Assembly: GCA_039028635.1 (NCBI GenBank)
Contig: JBCCHV010000053.1
Span: 1-48,538 of the forward strand
Direction: 5' to 3'
From: Acidobacteriota bacterium
Lineage (GTDB): Bacteria; Acidobacteriota; Thermoanaerobaculia; Multivoradales; JBCCEF01
DNA length: 48,538 bases
Shown: positions 16,651 to 25,856 of the stretch, one piece after another
Layout: each line of letters starts with the position of its first letter
How positions within the stretch are numbered: position 1 is the stretch's first letter
Made by a program: the position numbers and the translations under genes
Notes under the pieces: generated by a model
Database searches by the model: none
What the model saw: only the letters and a program-made list of their open reading frames with translations
Told to the model about the DNA's origin: nothing

Positions 16651-17685
16651 ATGTCCGCTCCCGGGGTCGACCTGGAGGAGCTGACGCGGCGCTTCGGCGA
16701 GGAGGCCAGCGGGGTTACCGATCGGCCCTCCTGGGAAAGCCTCCGACTGGCTTGGTTGGGGCGCAAGAACGGCATCGTGCGCGGCCTCCTCGGCCGTATG
16801 AAGGATGTCGAGCCCGCCGAGCGCCGCGACTTCGGGCAGTCCGTCAATCAGCTCAAGAGCCTGGTCGAGGCGCGCCTCGAGGCCCTCGATCAGGAGCTCA
16901 CCGGTGCCGAAGCGGAGGTCGAACGCCGCCAGGCGGCGGTGGACGTCACCCTGCCCGGTCGGCGGGCCGCTCTGGGCAGCCTGCATCCGGTGACGCTGGT
17001 GGTGCGCGACATGGAGCGCATCTTCGCCGAGCTCGGCTTCAGCGTCGCCGAAGGCCCCGAAGCGGAAACCGATTACCACAACTTCGAGGCCCTGAACTTC
17101 CCCCACGACCACCCGGCGCGGGATACGCAGGACACTTTCTTCTTGAAGAACGGTCTGCTGCTGCGCACCCACACTTCGCCGGTGCAGATTCGCACCATGC
17201 TGGCCCGCAAGCCTCCGATCCGGGTGATCTGTCCGGGGCGCGTCTACCGCAACGACAACGACCTGCGGCACTCGCCGATGTTCCACCAGGTGGAGGGCCT
17301 GGTGGTCGCCGAGGGCATCACCATGGGCCATCTCAAGGGCACCCTCGAGGCCTTCATCCAGCGCCTGTTCTCGCCCGACACGGGGGTCCGCCTGCGGCCC
17401 AGCTACTTCCCCTTCACGGAGCCTTCGGCGGAGGTCGACATCACGTGTCCCTTCTGTCGCGGCAAGGGTTGTGAGGTCTGCTCCGGCTCCGGTTGGATGG
17501 AGATCCTGGGCTCCGGCATGGTGGATCCGCGGGTGCTCGAAGGCTGTGGCATCGATCCCCGCGTCTACAGCGGCTTCGCCTTCGGCATGGGCGTCGATCG
17601 GGTGGCGATGATCCGCTACGGCATTCCCAACATTCGGTTGCTCTTCGACAACGACGAGCGCCTTCTGCGGCAGGTGCAAGGCTGA
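16651..17685 (+). CDS. pheS: phenylalanyl-tRNA synthetase alpha subunit
   Basis: 344 aa; the catalytic subunit that activates phenylalanine and charges tRNA-Phe as an alpha2beta2 enzyme. The N-terminal coiled coil (about 1-90) is followed by the class II core: motif 1 around HPVTLVVRDMERIFAELGF, motif 2 FHQVEGLVV with RVYRNDNDLRHSP, and motif 3 GFAFGMGVDRVAMIRYGI. CPFCRGKGCEVC is the Cys-containing loop often seen in bacterial PheS. Its stop overlaps the pheT start (TGATG), so translation is coupled. Confidence 0.95.
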   Translation: MSAPGVDLEELTRRFGEEASGVTDRPSWESLRLAWLGRKNGIVRGLLGRMKDVEPAERRDFGQSVNQLKSLVEARLEALDQELTGAEAEVERRQAAVDVTLPGRRAALGSLHPVTLVVRDMERIFAELGFSVAEGPEAETDYHNFEALNFPHDHPARDTQDTFFLKNGLLLRTHTSPVQIRTMLARKPPIRVICPGRVYRNDNDLRHSPMFHQVEGLVVAEGITMGHLKGTLEAFIQRLFSPDTGVRLRPSYFPFTEPSAEVDITCPFCRGKGCEVCSGSGWMEILGSGMVDPRVLEGCGIDPRVYSGFAFGMGVDRVAMIRYGIPNIRLLFDNDERLLRQVQG

Positions 17686-19760
17686 TGCTGTTCTCGCGCA
17701 ACTGGCTGGCCGAGTACGTCGAGCTGCCGGAGTCGATCGACGACCTGGCGCGCGCCCTCACCGACGTCGGACTCGCCGTCGAGACCGTCGAGGAGTCCGG
17801 CGACGACCTGCTGCTCGATGTCGATGTCACCACCAACCGCCCGGACTGCATGAGTCACTACGGTCTGGCGCGGGAGGCGGCGGTGGCCCTCGGGCGCCCC
17901 CTCGCGGCGCTCGACCACCGGGTCGACGAGAGCGGCGTGCCGACCAGCGATCAGATCGCGGTGCACCTCGATGATCCGGAGGGCTGTCCGCGCTACGTCG
18001 CGCGGGTGGTGCGCGGAGTGTCCGTCGGGCCCAGTCCCGAGTGGCTCCGGCGCCGCCTCGAGGCGATCGGGGCGCGACCGATCAACAACATCGTCGACTT
18101 GACCAACTTCCTGCTGTGGGAGACCGGCCAGCCCCTTCACGCCTTCGACCTCGACAAGATCGGCGGCGGCGAGATCCGGGTGCGGCGGGCACGCCCCGGG
18201 GAGTCCCTGACCACCCTCGACGGCGAGGAGCGCGAGCTCGACGAGGAGATCCTGGTGATCGCCGACGGCGCCGAGGCGGTGGCCTTGGCGGGTGTGATGG
18301 GTGGCCTCGATTCGGAGGTCACCGGCGAGACCGTCAACGTGCTCATCGAAGGAGCTCATTTCCAGCCCCAGCGGGTGCGCAAGGCGGCCGGCGCCCTCGC
18401 CATGCACACCGATGCCTGCCATCGCTTCGAGCGCGGCGCCGATCCCGGAGCCTGCGGTTGGGTGGTCGATCGGGCGGCTCGCCTGATGGCCGAAGTCGCC
18501 GGCGGCGAGATCGCTCCGGGACGGGTCGATGCGCGAGTCGACGAGGCGTCGCCGCGCCGCGGCCGGCTCGAGATCGAGCGCCTCGATGCTTTCGCCGGGG
18601 TCGCCATTGCACCGTCGCAGACGGAAGGCTGGCTGCGCGGTCTGGGTTTCGACCTCGAGCCGACGTTGGAGCCGCGGGGTTGGTGGGTGACGGTGCCGAG
18701 CTGGCGGCTCTACGATTTCCCGGCCGGTCCCGGCGGTGAGGTCTACGAAGCCGACATTTTCGAAGAGGTACTGCGTCACTTCGGTCTCGACAACATCCCC
18801 TCGGCGTTGCCCGCCGTCGGCGGATCCGACGCTCCCGCCTCGCCGGCTCAGCGGCGGCGCGAGCGGCTGCGCGACCGGATGTGGGCGGAAGGCTACGCCG
18901 AAGCGGTCAATTTCGCCTTCTTGTCGGCCGAGGCCGATGCCGCCTGTCCCGCCCTCAGCCAGGTTCTGGGATTGCCGTCGGAGCCCCTCGAGCTCGCCAA
19001 CCCGCTGTCCGATCGCTATCGCTGGATGCGCCGCTCGCTGGTGCCGGGACTGGCCGAGAACGGTGCCTTCAACCTGCGGCGCGGTGCGCCTTCGGTGCGC
19101 CTCTTCGAGGTCGGGACGGTCTTCCACCGTGCCGGTGCCGATGCCGAGCTGCCGGCCCTCGAGACGGAAACTCTGGCGTTGCTCGCCGGCGGTTCCCTGG
19201 GAGAGCCCTGGGACGGAGCGCGCGAGATCGACTTCTTCGCCCTCAAGGGGGTGGTCGAGCGCCTCGCCGAGACCGCCGGGGTGGCGCTGGGCTACCGACC
19301 CGCGAAGCTGCCCGGCTTGGTCGAGGGAACCACCGCCGAAGTTCTCCTCGGAGAGCGGCCGGTGGGCTATCTGGGCCAGCTCGACGCCGACGGTGACGTG
19401 GCGCTGCTGGTCGCCGAGATCGACCTCGCCGCCTTCGCCGAGGCGAGCGCTGCCGGGCCGGTGAAGCTGCCGTCTCGTTTCCCCAACGTCGATGCCGACT
19501 TCACCCTCACCCATGCCCTCGACACGCCGTGGGCGGAGATCGCTGCGGTGATCGAGGCCAACCGTCCGGAGGACCTGCTGTTCTTCGGCCTGAAGGACCG
19601 TTACGTCGGTCGCGGAGTGCCGTCGGGGGCGGTCAACACCACCTGTCATTTCGTCTACGGATCGCGGGCGGGCTCCTTGACCCAGGAAGAGGTCAATCAG
19701 CGTCAGCAGGCTCTGATGGCCCACCTGACGGAGCGTTTCGCCTGGAAGGGGGAGGCATGA
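17685..19760 (+). CDS. pheT: phenylalanyl-tRNA synthetase beta subunit, short form without EMAP-type tRNA-binding domain
   Basis: 691 aa, about 100 shorter than the common bacterial form. After the N-terminal MLFSRNWLAEYVELP segment it runs directly into DVDVTTNRPDCMSHYGLARE, so the OB-fold tRNA-binding insertion of longer PheT proteins is absent. The B3/B4 editing region (NNIVDLTNFLLWETGQPLHAFD), B5 domain, catalytic-like domain and C-terminal FDX-ACB domain (FPNVDADFTLTH) are present. The short type occurs naturally in several phyla, so this is not damage. The stop overlaps the next ATG (ATGA). Confidence 0.93.
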   Translation: MLFSRNWLAEYVELPESIDDLARALTDVGLAVETVEESGDDLLLDVDVTTNRPDCMSHYGLAREAAVALGRPLAALDHRVDESGVPTSDQIAVHLDDPEGCPRYVARVVRGVSVGPSPEWLRRRLEAIGARPINNIVDLTNFLLWETGQPLHAFDLDKIGGGEIRVRRARPGESLTTLDGEERELDEEILVIADGAEAVALAGVMGGLDSEVTGETVNVLIEGAHFQPQRVRKAAGALAMHTDACHRFERGADPGACGWVVDRAARLMAEVAGGEIAPGRVDARVDEASPRRGRLEIERLDAFAGVAIAPSQTEGWLRGLGFDLEPTLEPRGWWVTVPSWRLYDFPAGPGGEVYEADIFEEVLRHFGLDNIPSALPAVGGSDAPASPAQRRRERLRDRMWAEGYAEAVNFAFLSAEADAACPALSQVLGLPSEPLELANPLSDRYRWMRRSLVPGLAENGAFNLRRGAPSVRLFEVGTVFHRAGADAELPALETETLALLAGGSLGEPWDGAREIDFFALKGVVERLAETAGVALGYRPAKLPGLVEGTTAEVLLGERPVGYLGQLDADGDVALLVAEIDLAAFAEASAAGPVKLPSRFPNVDADFTLTHALDTPWAEIAAVIEANRPEDLLFFGLKDRYVGRGVPSGAVNTTCHFVYGSRAGSLTQEEVNQRQQALMAHLTERFAWKGEA

Positions 19761-19972
19761 GCGGAGAAGACCGCTGGTTGGGAGTGCTCGAAGAGAAGGT
19801 GCGCGATGCGGCGACCCTGATCCGTCGTCTGCGCGAGGAAAATCAGCGGATGGCGGAACGCCTCGAAGAGCTCGAGCAGCAGGGCGCCGACCGTTGGCAG
19901 GAAGAGCGTTCCGAGATCCGCACGCGCGTCGAAGCGCTCGCCAACGGTCTCGAAGAGCTTCTCGAGGAGTAG
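19757..19972 (+). CDS. small coiled-coil protein, ZapB-like
   Basis: 71 aa, almost wholly a charged coiled coil (heptads through LIRRLREENQRMAERLEELEQ). It has no membrane segment. The ATG overlaps the pheT stop (ATGA) and has GGGGAGG close upstream. Small coiled-coil proteins placed just before zapA are often ZapB-like cell-division or chromosome-organising factors. Location and character support that guess; sequence identity alone would not. Confidence 0.7.
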   Translation: MSGEDRWLGVLEEKVRDAATLIRRLREENQRMAERLEELEQQGADRWQEERSEIRTRVEALANGLEELLEE

Positions 19973-20017
19973 CGTCGGAAAAGCCCCGGAAGCCCTCCCT
20001 GGAGGCCTCGTCGGGTG

Positions 20018-20026
20018 TGCTATAGT
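20018..20026 (+). promoter_or_regulatory. extended -10 promoter element before zapA
   Basis: TGC followed by TATAGT (20018-20026) fits an extended -10 element, about 50 bases before the zapA start. No convincing -35 is seen. Confidence 0.4.
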
Positions 20027-20078
20027 TGCCCTCAAGTCCCTGTAAGTAAGCCATTTGTGGCGCGGGACCGGAATGATC

Positions 20079-20405
20079 ATGGACGCCGAGAAGACGCAGC
20101 CTTCGACGACTGAGTTGGAGATTTTCGGCGCGATTTATAGCGTTCGAGGCCGGGACGACCGGGAGCATCTGGAGAAGCTTGCGGCGCATGTGGATCGCAC
20201 CATGCGCGAAATCTCCGAGCAGGTCCGAACCGTTGATCGCGGCAAGATCGCTATTTTGGCGGCCTTGAATATCGCGGACGAGCTCTTTCGAAGTCGGCGG
20301 GACGAGGAAGGGGTACGGGTCGAGATCAAAGAAAAGGTGATGGCCCTTGCGGGGGAGTTGGCCGCAGTGCTCGAAACAGATGGCCGCGAGGGTCGCCCTG
20401 GATGA
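20079..20405 (+). CDS. zapA: cell division protein ZapA
   Basis: 108 aa. ZapA binds FtsZ and bundles its filaments at the division ring. The N-terminal beta region (ELEIFGAIYSVRGRDDREHL) and the long helix (AAHVDRTMREISEQ ... KIAILAALNIADEL) match the family, and the C-terminal coiled coil follows. Start sites at 20073 and 20079 are both ATG; 20079 has the better-placed GGA. A 6S RNA-like sequence follows directly, as in many bacteria where ssrS sits next to zapA. Confidence 0.88.
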   Translation: MDAEKTQPSTTELEIFGAIYSVRGRDDREHLEKLAAHVDRTMREISEQVRTVDRGKIAILAALNIADELFRSRRDEEGVRVEIKEKVMALAGELAAVLETDGREGRPG

Positions 20406-20411
20406 AAAGAT

Positions 20412-20614
20412 TGGAATGGATGTGCATCCCCTGTGCAGTTGGTGATGGGTCAAGCAATCGTAGAACCAACACCAATACTTCGGGAGTCTTCACCTGCGGG
20501 CTTGTGCAAGCCCTGCGTCTGTAGGGAGCTAATGGCTCGCAGCGCGGACACCCACCTGGCGCGTTTCAGGTTCTAAACGCGGCAGCCCCACGGCTTCGCG
20601 GGGGATGCCTTCCG
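20412..20614 (+). ncRNA. ssrS: probable 6S RNA (RNA polymerase regulator)
   Basis: The sequence between zapA and rny can form one long closed rod. Its ends pair perfectly (GCATCCCC at 20424-20431 with GGGGATGC at 20601-20608, about 185 nt apart, the usual 6S length), with flanking GGA/TCC pairs. A GC-rich terminal stem-loop (CCTGCGGGCTTGTGCAAGCCC near 20500-20515) lies inside. 6S RNA mimics an open promoter and binds sigma70 RNA polymerase, and its gene is commonly adjacent to zapA. Boundaries are estimates, and I could not score the fold against the family model. Confidence 0.7.
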
Positions 20615-20661
20615 CCTTCATCGCCGATCGACTCGCCCCCCGTGGAGGAATAGGGGGCACC

Positions 20662-22230
20662 ATGGAGAACATCGACTGGACTGCGAATTTGCTGCTGTTG
20701 GCAGCATTCGCCGTGGCCTTCGGAGTCTGGTGGAGGTTTCAGCGCCGGGCCGGCCAGCGCCTGTTGGCCGATGGCCAGCGGCAGGTCGAGAAGCTCCTCG
20801 CCGATGCCGAGCGCCAGGGCGAATCGAAGCTGCGCGAGGCCGACCTGGTCGCGAAGGAGAAGCTGCTCCAGGCGCGCAGCGAGTTCGAGAAGGCGGCTCG
20901 CAAGGATCGCATCGAGCTCGAGAAGCTCGAGCGCAAGCTCAATCAACAGCAGGATGACCTCGACCAGCGGGCCCGCGACGTCGGTCGCCGGGAGAAGGAC
21001 ACCAAGTCCCAGGAGCGCTCCGTCGAGACCCGCGAGCGCAAGGTCGAAGAGCAGGAGCAAGAGCTTGCCGGCCTGCTCGAGGAAGAGCGCCACAAGCTCG
21101 AGCAGATCGCCGGCTTGACCGCCCAGCAGGGCAAGGAAGAGCTGCTGCGCCTAATGGAGGACCAGGCGCGCATCGATGCTGCCCATCTGGTCAAGCGGAT
21201 CGAGGACGAAGCGCGCGAGAAGGCCCATCGCGAAGCGCAGCGCATCATCGGCATGGCGGTCCAACGCTCGGCTTCGGACTATGTGTCGGAAACCACCGTC
21301 TCGGTGGTGGTCCTGCCCTCGGACGAGATGAAGGGGCGCATCATCGGCCGCGAAGGGCGCAATATCCGCGCCCTCGAGATGGCCACCGGCGTCGACCTGA
21401 TCGTCGACGACACGCCGGAAGCGGTGATCCTCTCGGGGTTCGATCCCTATCGCCGCGAGATCGCCCGAGTGGCGCTCGAACGGCTGATCACCGACGGCCG
21501 CATCCATCCGGCTCGCATCGAAGAGGTGGTCGAGCGGGTGAAGGCGGAGTTCGAAGAGCTGGTGCGCCAGGAAGGTGAGGCGGCGGTGCTCGAGCTCAAC
21601 CTCGCCAACGTCCACCCGGAGCTGGTCAAGCTGCTCGGCCGCCTGCGCTACCGCACCTCCTACGGGCAGAACGTCCTGAAGCACAGCAAAGAGGTCTCCT
21701 TCCTCGCCGGCACCATGGCGGCGGAGCTCAAGGCCAACGTTCACGTCGCCAAGCGGGCCGGCCTGATGCACGACATCGGCAAGGCCATCGACCGCGAGAT
21801 GGATGGCTCCCATCTCGAGATCGGCATCGATCTGCTGCGCAAGTACGGCGAGAGCGAAGCCGTGATCCACGCCATGGCCTGCCATCACGGGGATTACGAG
21901 CCGGAGACCGTCGAAGCGGTGCTGGTGACCGCGTCCGACGCCCTGTCGGCGGCGCGGCCCGGAGCGCGGCGGGAGATCCTCGAGACCTACGTCAAGCGGC
22001 TGGAGAAGCTCGAGGAGATCGCCGGTGGTTTCAAGGGGGTGCAGAAGACCTATGCCATCCAGGCCGGTCGCGAGATTCGCATCATCGTGGACTGCGAGAA
22101 GATCGCCGACGAGAACGCCATCTGGTTGTCCAAGGACATCGCCCGCAAGATCGAAGCGGAGCTCACCTATCCGGGCCAGATCAAGGTCACGGTGATCCGC
22201 GAAACCCGCGCCATCGAGTACGCCAGGTAA
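20662..22230 (+). CDS. rny: ribonuclease Y
   Basis: 522 aa endoribonuclease that starts mRNA decay at the inner membrane. In order: an N-terminal membrane helix ([19 protein letters not shown]), a long coiled coil (about 30-190), a KH domain ([20 protein letters not shown]) and an HD hydrolase domain ([13 protein letters not shown] with the HD pair, then [10 protein letters not shown]). Length is normal. The ATG at 20662 has AGGGGG five bases before and places the membrane helix at the N-terminus. ymdB overlaps its stop (TAATG), the typical rny-ymdB pairing. Confidence 0.95.
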   Translation: MENIDWTANLLLLAAFAVAFGVWWRFQRRAGQRLLADGQRQVEKLLADAERQGESKLREADLVAKEKLLQARSEFEKAARKDRIELEKLERKLNQQQDDLDQRARDVGRREKDTKSQERSVETRERKVEEQEQELAGLLEEERHKLEQIAGLTAQQGKEELLRLMEDQARIDAAHLVKRIEDEAREKAHREAQRIIGMAVQRSASDYVSETTVSVVVLPSDEMKGRIIGREGRNIRALEMATGVDLIVDDTPEAVILSGFDPYRREIARVALERLITDGRIHPARIEEVVERVKAEFEELVRQEGEAAVLELNLANVHPELVKLLGRLRYRTSYGQNVLKHSKEVSFLAGTMAAELKANVHVAKRAGLMHDIGKAIDREMDGSHLEIGIDLLRKYGESEAVIHAMACHHGDYEPETVEAVLVTASDALSAARPGARREILETYVKRLEKLEEIAGGFKGVQKTYAIQAGREIRIIVDCEKIADENAIWLSKDIARKIEAELTYPGQIKVTVIRETRAIEYAR

Positions 22231-23015
22231 TGAAGCTTCTCTTCGTCGGTGACGTCATGGGCAAGCCCGGACGACGGGTGTTGGCCGAGCAACTGCCGCG
22301 CCTGATCGACCGCCATCGGATCGATTACTCGATCGTCAACATCGAGAATGCGGCCGGCGGGTTCGGGGTGACGGAGAGCGTCTTCGCCGAGTTCGAGCGT
22401 CTGCCGATCGACTGCTATTCGACCGGCAACCACGTTTGGGACAAGCGCGAGGTGCGCGGCATCCTCGAGCGCGAGCCCCGGCTGCTGCGACCGGCCAACT
22501 ACCCGGACACCAATCCCGGTCGCGGGCTCTACGTCGGGCGGAGCGCGGCCGGGGTGCCGGTCGCGACCCTCAACCTCGAAGGCCAGGCGCTGATGGGCAC
22601 CTTGGATTCGCCCTTCACCGCCGCCGATCGGCTGCTCGCCGAGCTCGATCCCGAGGTCAAGGTGATTCTGGTCGACTTCCATGCCGAGGCGACCAGCGAA
22701 AAGCAGGCCATGGGTTTCTTTCTCGACGGCCGGGTGAGCGCCGTCTTCGGCACCCACACTCACGTTCCGACGGGCGACGAGCGGGTGTTGCCGCAAGGTA
22801 CCGCCTTCATCACCGACGTCGGCATGACGGGACCCTACGAGTCGGTCATCGGGATGCGCCACGACAAGGTGGTGGAGCGCTTCCTGAGAAAGACCCACGT
22901 GCCGTTCGAAGTCGCCAAGCGGGACGTCCGCCTGGCCGGCGCCGTGGTCGACGTCGACGAGACCACCGGCCGGGCGCGGACCGTCGAGCGATTGCTCATA
23001 CCGCGCGATTCCTGA
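22230..23015 (+). CDS. ymdB: YmdB family metallophosphoesterase
   Basis: 261 aa. Family members are dimetal phosphodiesterases; B. subtilis YmdB hydrolyses 2',3'-cAMP and affects biofilm gene expression. Metal-ligand motifs are complete: GDVMGKPGR, NIENAAGGFG, STGNHVWDKRE, DFHAEATSEK and GTHTHVPTGDERVLP, with TDVGMTGPYESVIG. The start overlaps the rny stop by one base, so the two are co-translated. Confidence 0.92.
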   Translation: MKLLFVGDVMGKPGRRVLAEQLPRLIDRHRIDYSIVNIENAAGGFGVTESVFAEFERLPIDCYSTGNHVWDKREVRGILEREPRLLRPANYPDTNPGRGLYVGRSAAGVPVATLNLEGQALMGTLDSPFTAADRLLAELDPEVKVILVDFHAEATSEKQAMGFFLDGRVSAVFGTHTHVPTGDERVLPQGTAFITDVGMTGPYESVIGMRHDKVVERFLRKTHVPFEVAKRDVRLAGAVVDVDETTGRARTVERLLIPRDS

Positions 23016-23039
23016 ACCGTTTCAGAGGAGACGAGGGGC

Positions 23040-23564
23040 TTGGTGAAGCAATCCACCCGGTGGGTCTTGTTGTGTGCGGCGACGCTGTTGCTGACCGCCG
23101 TTTCGGCCTCGGCGCAGGTCTTCGAGCCGAGTGAGCTGGTGGTCAGCGCCGGAGTCTTCAATGTGCTCAACGACGAGCGCGATAACGAGGTCGGCGTCGA
23201 GCTGCGTCTGGGCACCTTCGAGCTGCCCCTGGGGCGGCACCGCATTCCCCTCGGCGTCCAGTTCGGGGCGATGGCGACGGAAGAGAGCGCCTACTACATC
23301 TATGGCAGCTTTCGCTACGACTGGTGGTTGTCGCAGCGCTGGCGCCTGACGCCGTTTCTCGGTGGCGGCATCTACTCCGCCGGCGATGGCAAAGACCTCG
23401 GTGGGCCGGTGGAGTTTCGCTCCGGTCTCGAGCTCTCCGTCGGCTTGACCGAGCGCTCCCGTCTGGGCCTTTCCTTCTACCACCTGTCGAATGGCGTTCT
23501 CTACGACTCGAATCCCGGCGCCGAGTCCCTGGTGGTGGTGTTCAGCCGGCGGCTGGGAGGCTGA
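23040..23564 (+). CDS. PagL-like lipid A 3-O-deacylase
   Basis: 174 aa with a signal peptide (cleavage after SASA), predicted to be a small outer-membrane beta-barrel. The PagL catalytic signature is present near the C-terminus: His and Ser in YHLSNG and Glu in NPGAES, in the right order and spacing. The family removes the 3-O acyl chain of lipid A, altering the outer leaflet. The TTG at 23040 is nine bases after AGGAG; a GTG three bases later is an alternative. It lies 24 bases after ymdB. Confidence 0.82.
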   Translation: MVKQSTRWVLLCAATLLLTAVSASAQVFEPSELVVSAGVFNVLNDERDNEVGVELRLGTFELPLGRHRIPLGVQFGAMATEESAYYIYGSFRYDWWLSQRWRLTPFLGGGIYSAGDGKDLGGPVEFRSGLELSVGLTERSRLGLSFYHLSNGVLYDSNPGAESLVVVFSRRLGG

Positions 23565-23658
23565 GCCGGAAGGCTCCGCCGAAGTCGAAAAAGGAGCCCT
23601 CGGATCGCCTTTGGAGGCGCTCCCGCTGTGCTACGATCCGGCCCTGGAGGTTGCCGAA

Positions 23659-23910
23659 ATGCCTGTCGATCCTGAGCTTCTCGAGATTCTCGTCTGTCCC
23701 AAGTCCAAGGGCCAGCTGGAAGTGGTCGCCTTGCCCGAAGAGGTTCGCACGGAGCTGGTCGAGAAGTACCGCTCCCATTTTCGGGACGAGGAGCCGGAGG
23801 TGGAAGAAGGGCTCTTCGCCGAGGCTTCGAGCCTGGTCTACCCGATCGTCTCGGATATCCCGATCATGCTGATCGACGAAGCGCTCCCGGCCTCGGTCAT
23901 CGGTCGGTAG
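23659..23910 (+). CDS. Trm112-like zinc-ribbon-type protein
   Basis: 83 aa. The N-terminal LLEILVCPKSKGQLE and C-terminal LVYPIVSDIPIMLIDEA are the hallmarks of the Trm112p-like family, whose archaeal and eukaryotic members activate methyltransferases of tRNA and protein. Only one Cys of the usual four is present, so zinc binding is unlikely. CTGGAGG stands eight bases before the ATG. The partner is unknown; two methyltransferase genes (25125 and 34984) lie downstream. Confidence 0.85.
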   Translation: MPVDPELLEILVCPKSKGQLEVVALPEEVRTELVEKYRSHFRDEEPEVEEGLFAEASSLVYPIVSDIPIMLIDEALPASVIGR

Positions 23911-23934
23911 TCGATCCTTCCCGAGGCGATCGCC

Positions 23935-25128
23935 ATGGTGCGCATGGCCTCTCCACCCGACCCCTCTGCTGCTGAAGCGCGTCGGCCCTGGGCTTTTTGG
24001 CTCTATGCCGGTCATCTGCTGAGCCTGCCCGCCCTGGCGGCGTCGAATATCCTCGGCGGCCTCGCCCTGCTGGCCTCGCCGCGCTATTGGCGGCGCGCCG
24101 GCGGAACTCCTGCGCGCCGCCGGCTGCTGTGCCTGCTGGCGCTCTACTCGCTGCTGCTGGTGGCGGCGGTGGCCTTCTCCTATGAGCCCGGTCAGAGCCT
24201 GACCGCCCTCTCCGAGCTCTTCACCTTGACCACCCTGGTGCTGGGGCTGGCGCTGATCGCCGACATTCCGTTGGCGCGGCGGCTGGTGGATGCGCTGATC
24301 CTGCTCGGCTTGATCGTCGCTCTGCTCGGCCTCGCTCAGCTCACCATCGGGTTCGGTGATCTCGAGCAGCGCATTCGCGGGCCGTTTTCCCACTGGATGA
24401 CCTTTTCGCACTTCTTGCTGGTGTGCGATCTGCTCCTTCTCGGTCGCCTCGCCGCCGGCACGCCACCGCGAAAGCGCTGGCTGCGCTGGGGCCGGTGGGT
24501 GGCCCTCGCCATCCTCAACATCGCCCTCTTGGTCAGCCTGACGCGCAGTGCCTGGCTCGGTCTCGCCGTCGCCGTGACCTTGTTGGTGGTGCTCAAGCGG
24601 CCGCGGTGGCTTTTGGCCTACGTTCCTGCGGCGGTGCTGATCGTTCTGCTGCTGCCGGTGCCGGTTCTCCACCGGGTGGCGTCGATCGGGGATCTCACCG
24701 ATCCCTCGAACTACGACCGCCTGTGCATGGCCGAGGCCGGCCTGCGAATGATCGCCCAGCGTCCGCTCTTCGGGCTCGGGCCGGAGCAGGTCGAAGAGCG
24801 CTACGCCATCTACCGCTCGCCGTCGGCGCCCCGCTACTGGGTGCCTCACCTGCACAATAGCTTCCTGCAGCTCGCCGCCGAGCGTGGCCTGCCGGCGCTG
24901 GCGGTCTATCTGGCGTTGATGGTGACCGCGCTGGCGGCCGCGTGGCGCGGCTTCCGCAGCCGCGGTGGTTTCGCCACCGGCGATGGCGATCTCCATCTCG
25001 CCACCTTGCTCGCCCTGGTGGCCTTCAACGTCGCGGGCCTGTTCGAGAACAACTGGGCGGACACCGAGGTGCAGCGCCTGGTGCTCTTCGTGCTGGCGCT
25101 GCCCTTCGTCGGCGAGGCCGAACGGTGA
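23935..25128 (+). CDS. O-antigen ligase/polymerase family membrane protein
   Basis: 397 aa with about ten hydrophobic segments. The Wzy_C/O-antigen ligase-type loop is visible: LTRSAWLGLAVAVTLL in the membrane core, then the periplasmic LFGLGPEQVEERY and the conserved VPHLHNSFLQLAAERGLPAL (H-x-H-N-x-x-L). The family joins or polymerises undecaprenyl-linked glycans onto lipid A core, protein or glycan. The ATG at 23935 follows GAGG. The stop overlaps the tlyA GTG (GTGA). Confidence 0.82.
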   Translation: MVRMASPPDPSAAEARRPWAFWLYAGHLLSLPALAASNILGGLALLASPRYWRRAGGTPARRRLLCLLALYSLLLVAAVAFSYEPGQSLTALSELFTLTTLVLGLALIADIPLARRLVDALILLGLIVALLGLAQLTIGFGDLEQRIRGPFSHWMTFSHFLLVCDLLLLGRLAAGTPPRKRWLRWGRWVALAILNIALLVSLTRSAWLGLAVAVTLLVVLKRPRWLLAYVPAAVLIVLLLPVPVLHRVASIGDLTDPSNYDRLCMAEAGLRMIAQRPLFGLGPEQVEERYAIYRSPSAPRYWVPHLHNSFLQLAAERGLPALAVYLALMVTALAAAWRGFRSRGGFATGDGDLHLATLLALVAFNVAGLFENNWADTEVQRLVLFVLALPFVGEAER

Positions 25129-25856
25129 CCCGCCTCGATCGCCTGCTGACGGAGCGCGGCCTGTTCGCCAGCCGCGAGCGGGCCCAGCGGGCGATCAAGG
25201 CCGGCGGTGTCCTGGTGGAGGGACGGTCGGTGGCGCGTCCGGCGACGCAGGTGTCGGCGGATGCCCGCGTCGAGGTGGTGGGAGAGGCGGAACCCTTCGT
25301 CTCGCGCGGCGGCCGCAAGCTCGCCGCGGCGCTCGATCGATTCGCCCTCGATCCCGCGGGCTGGACCTGTCTCGACGTCGGCGCCTCCACCGGTGGTTTC
25401 ACCGACTGTCTTCTGCAACGCGGGGCGCGGCGGATCTATGCCGTCGACGTCGGCCGCGATCAGCTCGCCGAAGCGCTGCGGCGGGATCCACGGGTGGTGG
25501 CCCTCGAGGGCGTCAATGCTCGCCAGCTCGAAGCGGGGTTCCTGCCCGAGCCCTGTCGCCTGGTGACCGCCGACCTGTCCTTCATCTCGCTGCGCCTGGT
25601 GGTGCCCGCCATGCTCTCCCTGCTGGAGCCGGCAGGATTCTTGCTCCTCTTGGTCAAGCCGCAGTTCGAAGTCGGCCGCGGCGGATTGGGCAAAGGGGGT
25701 ATTCTGCGCGACGAAGAGGTGCGAGAGCGCACCGTCGAGAACACCGTTCGAAGTCTCGAAGAGCTCGGCCTCGAACGTCTGGGACTGATCGACTCGGCGT
25801 TGCCCGGTGCCGGCGGCAACCGCGAGAGTTTCGTTTGGCTGCGAGGACCCGAATGA
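25125..25856 (+). CDS. tlyA: TlyA family rRNA 2'-O-methyltransferase
   Basis: 243 aa. An S4 RNA-binding domain (RLDRLLTERGLFASRERAQRAIKAGGV) is followed by an FtsJ-type Rossmann methyltransferase with SAM motif LDVGASTGGFTDCLL and catalytic-site Lys/Asp (TADLSF, LVKPQFE). Mycobacterial TlyA methylates 2'-OH positions of 16S and 23S rRNA and determines capreomycin sensitivity. The GTG overlaps the upstream stop, and nadK overlaps its own stop, the frequent tlyA-nadK order. Confidence 0.9.
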   Translation: MTRLDRLLTERGLFASRERAQRAIKAGGVLVEGRSVARPATQVSADARVEVVGEAEPFVSRGGRKLAAALDRFALDPAGWTCLDVGASTGGFTDCLLQRGARRIYAVDVGRDQLAEALRRDPRVVALEGVNARQLEAGFLPEPCRLVTADLSFISLRLVVPAMLSLLEPAGFLLLLVKPQFEVGRGGLGKGGILRDEEVRERTVENTVRSLEELGLERLGLIDSALPGAGGNRESFVWLRGPE

